NCBI GenBank assembly: GCA_031411575.1
Contig: JANOBJ010000175.1
Coordinates: forward strand, 1-15,289
DNA: 15,289 nucleotides
Reading direction: 5' to 3'
From: JANOBJ01 sp031411575
Lineage (GTDB): Bacteria; Pseudomonadota; Gammaproteobacteria; Burkholderiales; Burkholderiaceae_C
How positions within the stretch are numbered: position 1 is the stretch's first letter; every line of letters starts with the position of its first letter. The notes under the pieces are model-generated. The model did no database searches and was not told the DNA's origin. It saw nothing but the letters and a program-made list of their open reading frames with translations. The position numbers and the translations under genes are program-made. Of the stretch, positions 13,342 through 15,289 are shown piece by piece.

Positions 13342-14130
13342 TCAGTGTTGCGCTTTTGCCCGCGTGACGGCGTCCAGGAAATCCGCCAGCAGCGGCCCGT
13401 CGTCGATGGTCTGCATGCCCGGTCGATGGAATTCGGGGTGCCATTGCACGGCCGCTACGTACGGCGCCTCGGTGTCATCGCTGCGCCGGATGGCTTCGAC
13501 CACGCGGTCGGGTGCGCTCCAGGCCTCCACGGTGAAGCCCGGCGCCAGTTCCTTCACGGCCTGGTGGTGGATGCTGTTGACGCGCGCCCGCTCGACGCCC
13601 GGGTACAGCGCTGACAGGCGCGAACCCGCGACCAGCTCGATGCTGTGGAAGTTGAGGTCGTAGGAGCCTGGATCGCGGTGCTGCAAGGCATCGGGGCGCT
13701 GGGTCGAGATGTCCTGGTACAGAGTGCCGCCATAGGCCACGTTGAGCAGCTGCAGCCCGCGACAGACGCCAAACACCGGCTTGCGCGCGGCCGTGAACGC
13801 CGCCACCAGCGCCTTGTCGTAGGCGTCGCGAATCCGGTCGCCGTGCCAGCGCTCGTCGATTGGCTCCTCGCCGTAGCTGCCCGGCCAGACATCGGCGCCA
13901 CCATGCAGTACCAGGCCGTCCAGCCACTGGGCATAGTGCTTCAGTTGTACATCGCCGCGCTGGGTTTCGCCGGTCGGGCACGGCACCATCACCACCATGG
14001 CGCCGGACGACATGAGCCAGTGCGCGATCGACTGCTCCACGTACTGCAGCGTCTTGCCGGTGAAAAGCGAACGGGCGGGGTCGGCGTGCGAGAAGCATGC
14101 CGACAGCCCGATCTTCAGACGGTTGTGCAT
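13342..14130 (-). CDS. Class I glutamine amidotransferase-like hydrolase (peptidase C26, gamma-glutamyl-GABA hydrolase-like)
   Basis: 262 residues from ATG 14130; a TTG two codons earlier is less likely. The catalytic triad is visible: nucleophile Cys123 in FGVCRGLQLLNV, His231 and Glu233 in AVQWHPEFH. GLVLHGGADVWPGSYGEE (72-89) is the typical loop of the PuuD/peptidase C26 branch, and GGTLYQDI is also characteristic. Members hydrolyse gamma-glutamyl amides such as gamma-glutamyl-GABA; the true substrate here is open. It lies between two paralogous periplasmic binding proteins in the same direction (gaps of 55 and 80 bp), so it may process the imported ligand, though no catabolic partner genes are seen. 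No Shine-Dalgarno is evident; TAGCAT ends six bases before the ATG, as at the MarR gene. Confidence 0.88.
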   Translation of the reverse strand: MHNRLKIGLSACFSHADPARSLFTGKTLQYVEQSIAHWLMSSGAMVVMVPCPTGETQRGDVQLKHYAQWLDGLVLHGGADVWPGSYGEEPIDERWHGDRIRDAYDKALVAAFTAARKPVFGVCRGLQLLNVAYGGTLYQDISTQRPDALQHRDPGSYDLNFHSIELVAGSRLSALYPGVERARVNSIHHQAVKELAPGFTVEAWSAPDRVVEAIRRSDDTEAPYVAAVQWHPEFHRPGMQTIDDGPLLADFLDAVTRAKAQH

Positions 14131-14185
14131 GCGCAAATGCTAACGCTGCGCGCGCGCAACCGCCAGTCACCTGCGGCGCCCACGT

Positions 14186-15289
14186 TCAATGGATGAAACG
14201 CCCCTCGCGATTGACCATGGACAAATCGACAAATCGCGAGCCTTCGTGGTCGCCCGGGTTGTAGCGCACGGTCACGCCCCCCAGGTCGAATCTGGCGTTC
14301 TCAAGGGCCTTCACAAAGCTGGCGCGGGTCGGGTCACGGCCCGAGGCGCGCAAGGCCATGACGAACGCCTTGGCGGTCATGTAGCCCTCCAGTGCCCCAT
14401 AGCTCAGCTCGGCGTTGCCCGACGCCTTTCGGCTGGCGTCCTGGTACTCGCGCGCGATCTCGCGTTTGCGCTCCCACGGGCTCGGCACCACCTGCGCGAA
14501 CACCATGCCCTGGGCCAGTGGCCCCAGGCCCTTGGCGATCTGGGAGGAGCCGGAATTCACGCCCATGAACGTGGCCTTGCTGCCGGCGGCTTTTGACTGG
14601 GCCACCAGCTTCTGGTACAGCCCGGCAGAGCCGTGGTTCAGGAACATCTCGGGCTGCTTGTCGCCGATGAGCTTGACCATGTCGGCCACCTGCGCGTCGG
14701 TCACGTCGCCCTTGAACGGGACCGCCAGCACCACTTTCAGCCCCAGCTCCTGCGCGATCAGTTCGACATTTTTCAGGTGCGTCTTGCCGACATCGGTGTC
14801 GGCATGCAGAAAGCCCACCGTGCGCAGCCCGGTGCTCTTGCCCCAGGCCATGAGCGCGCGGAACTCATCGCGGTGTTCGGCACGCACCGGGAACACCAAC
14901 GGCTGGTGCGGACGGCGCAAGATCGGAGGCCCCGCCATCGGGCCAAAAAACGGCACCTTGAGCTCGTTGGCGACTTTCATGACCGCGGTGGACGGCCCGC
15001 CATCGATTGAGCTGAACAGCACAAACGCGCCGTCGGCCACCAGCCTTCGGGCGTTGGCCTCGGCCGTGGCCGCCTTGTTGTCGTCATCCAGCACCCGAGG
15101 CACCAGCTTGCGGCCATTGACGCCGCCAGCCGCGTTCACCGCATCGAAATACAGCTTCATGCCCTGGCCGGCGGCAACGCCGTAGTCGTTCTTGCCCCCC
15201 TGCAGCGTGATGTTCATGCCCAGGATGATTTCAGTGTCGGTGACACCCACCTCCGCCGCCTGCGCGCCACCTGCGCCCGAAATCAGTCC
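14186..15289 (-). CDS. Periplasmic ligand-binding protein, branched-chain amino acid family (5' end outside window)
   Basis: The frame is open to the last base. The visible part begins inside a signal peptide (ISGAGGAQA, cleavage likely before AEVGVTDTEI). The GTG at 15250 is therefore not the start, and roughly 10-20 residues are missing. Family features: GVTDTEIILGMNITLQGG, GGVNGRKLVPRVLDDDNKAA, FVLFSSIDGGPSTAVMKVANELKVPFFGP, RTVGFLHADTDVGKTHLKNVELIAQELG, ALEGYMTAKAFVMALRASGRD and the ending DHEGSRFVDLSMVNREGRFIH. The last block aligns closely with the end of the 12131-13261 protein, which shows common descent, but ligand-contact stretches differ, so the ligand probably does too. It is the first gene of the minus-strand trio within the window. 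No transporter membrane or ATPase genes are visible. Confidence 0.92.
   Translation of the reverse strand, partial: GLISGAGGAQAAEVGVTDTEIILGMNITLQGGKNDYGVAAGQGMKLYFDAVNAAGGVNGRKLVPRVLDDDNKAATAEANARRLVADGAFVLFSSIDGGPSTAVMKVANELKVPFFGPMAGPPILRRPHQPLVFPVRAEHRDEFRALMAWGKSTGLRTVGFLHADTDVGKTHLKNVELIAQELGLKVVLAVPFKGDVTDAQVADMVKLIGDKQPEMFLNHGSAGLYQKLVAQSKAAGSKATFMGVNSGSSQIAKGLGPLAQGMVFAQVVPSPWERKREIAREYQDASRKASGNAELSYGALEGYMTAKAFVMALRASGRDPTRASFVKALENARFDLGGVTVRYNPGDHEGSRFVDLSMVNREGRFIH

Noticed and set aside
12080..13663. Plus-strand open frame of about 527 codons opposite the binding-protein and amidotransferase genes
   Set aside because: Antisense shadow spanning two clear minus-strand genes and their gap; no motif.
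14147..14158. Second Z-DNA tract (TGCGCGCGCGCA) upstream of the amidotransferase
   Set aside because: Only 12 bp of alternation, which is common by chance in DNA of this GC content.

Overview
The window is GC-rich chromosomal DNA of a betaproteobacterium, most likely a member of the Comamonadaceae (Acidovorax/Rhodoferax/Polaromonas-like). The basis is the protein styles (short-type ArgC, topoisomerase III with a SWIB tail, stand-alone SET protein), TAAAAT/TACAAT-type -10 elements and dispersed repeats. No lineage search could be run. Nothing looks like a phage, plasmid, CRISPR array, tRNA/rRNA or transposase-bearing insertion sequence. No gene-free stretch exceeds about 225 bp.

Layout. (1) 1-810: 3' part of argC (+). 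(2) 934-2619: recX and recA (both -), recA with a good LexA box upstream. (3) 2761-3318: a MarR-type regulator (+), divergent from recA, with no visible Shine-Dalgarno and a possible leaderless start. (4) 3398-5737: an OmpR-type response regulator and a TctE/QseC-like histidine kinase (+), split by a 186-bp gap filled with a repeat. (5) 8768-5792 (-): a co-directional run of SET-domain protein, birA (biotin-protein ligase), SPOR-domain membrane protein and glutathione S-transferase. (6) 8992-11997: topB (+), a type IA topoisomerase with two zinc-binding segments, an Ala/Lys/Pro linker and a C-terminal SWIB/MDM2-like domain. (7) 12131-15289 (-): two paralogous branched-chain-amino-acid-type periplasmic binding proteins flanking a class I glutamine-amidotransferase-like (peptidase C26) hydrolase.

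The most unusual content is two families of dispersed non-coding repeats that have also entered genes. Family R1 (four copies: about 866-920, 1475-1510, 11608-11661, 12005-12056) is an AT-rich hairpin followed by a conserved TATGACC...GCGGACAACC-type core. One copy is translated in-frame inside the topB linker. Family R2 (three copies: about 4076-4234, 7742-7825, 8086-8256) is a GC-rich multi-hairpin element. Two copies share a 10-bp stem whose sequence differs by paired substitutions, so the structure looks selected. One R2 copy adds about 32 in-frame residues to BirA right after its biotin-binding GRGR loop. The other two lie between the two-component genes and between the SET gene and birA, where they create false N-terminal extensions.

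Other points: a 25-bp strictly alternating purine-pyrimidine tract lies between the divergent SET and topB genes, and two domains typical of eukaryotic chromatin proteins (SET and SWIB) are coded by neighbouring genes. Most genes here (argC, recA/recX, birA, topB, two-component pair) are ordinary housekeeping or regulatory genes.
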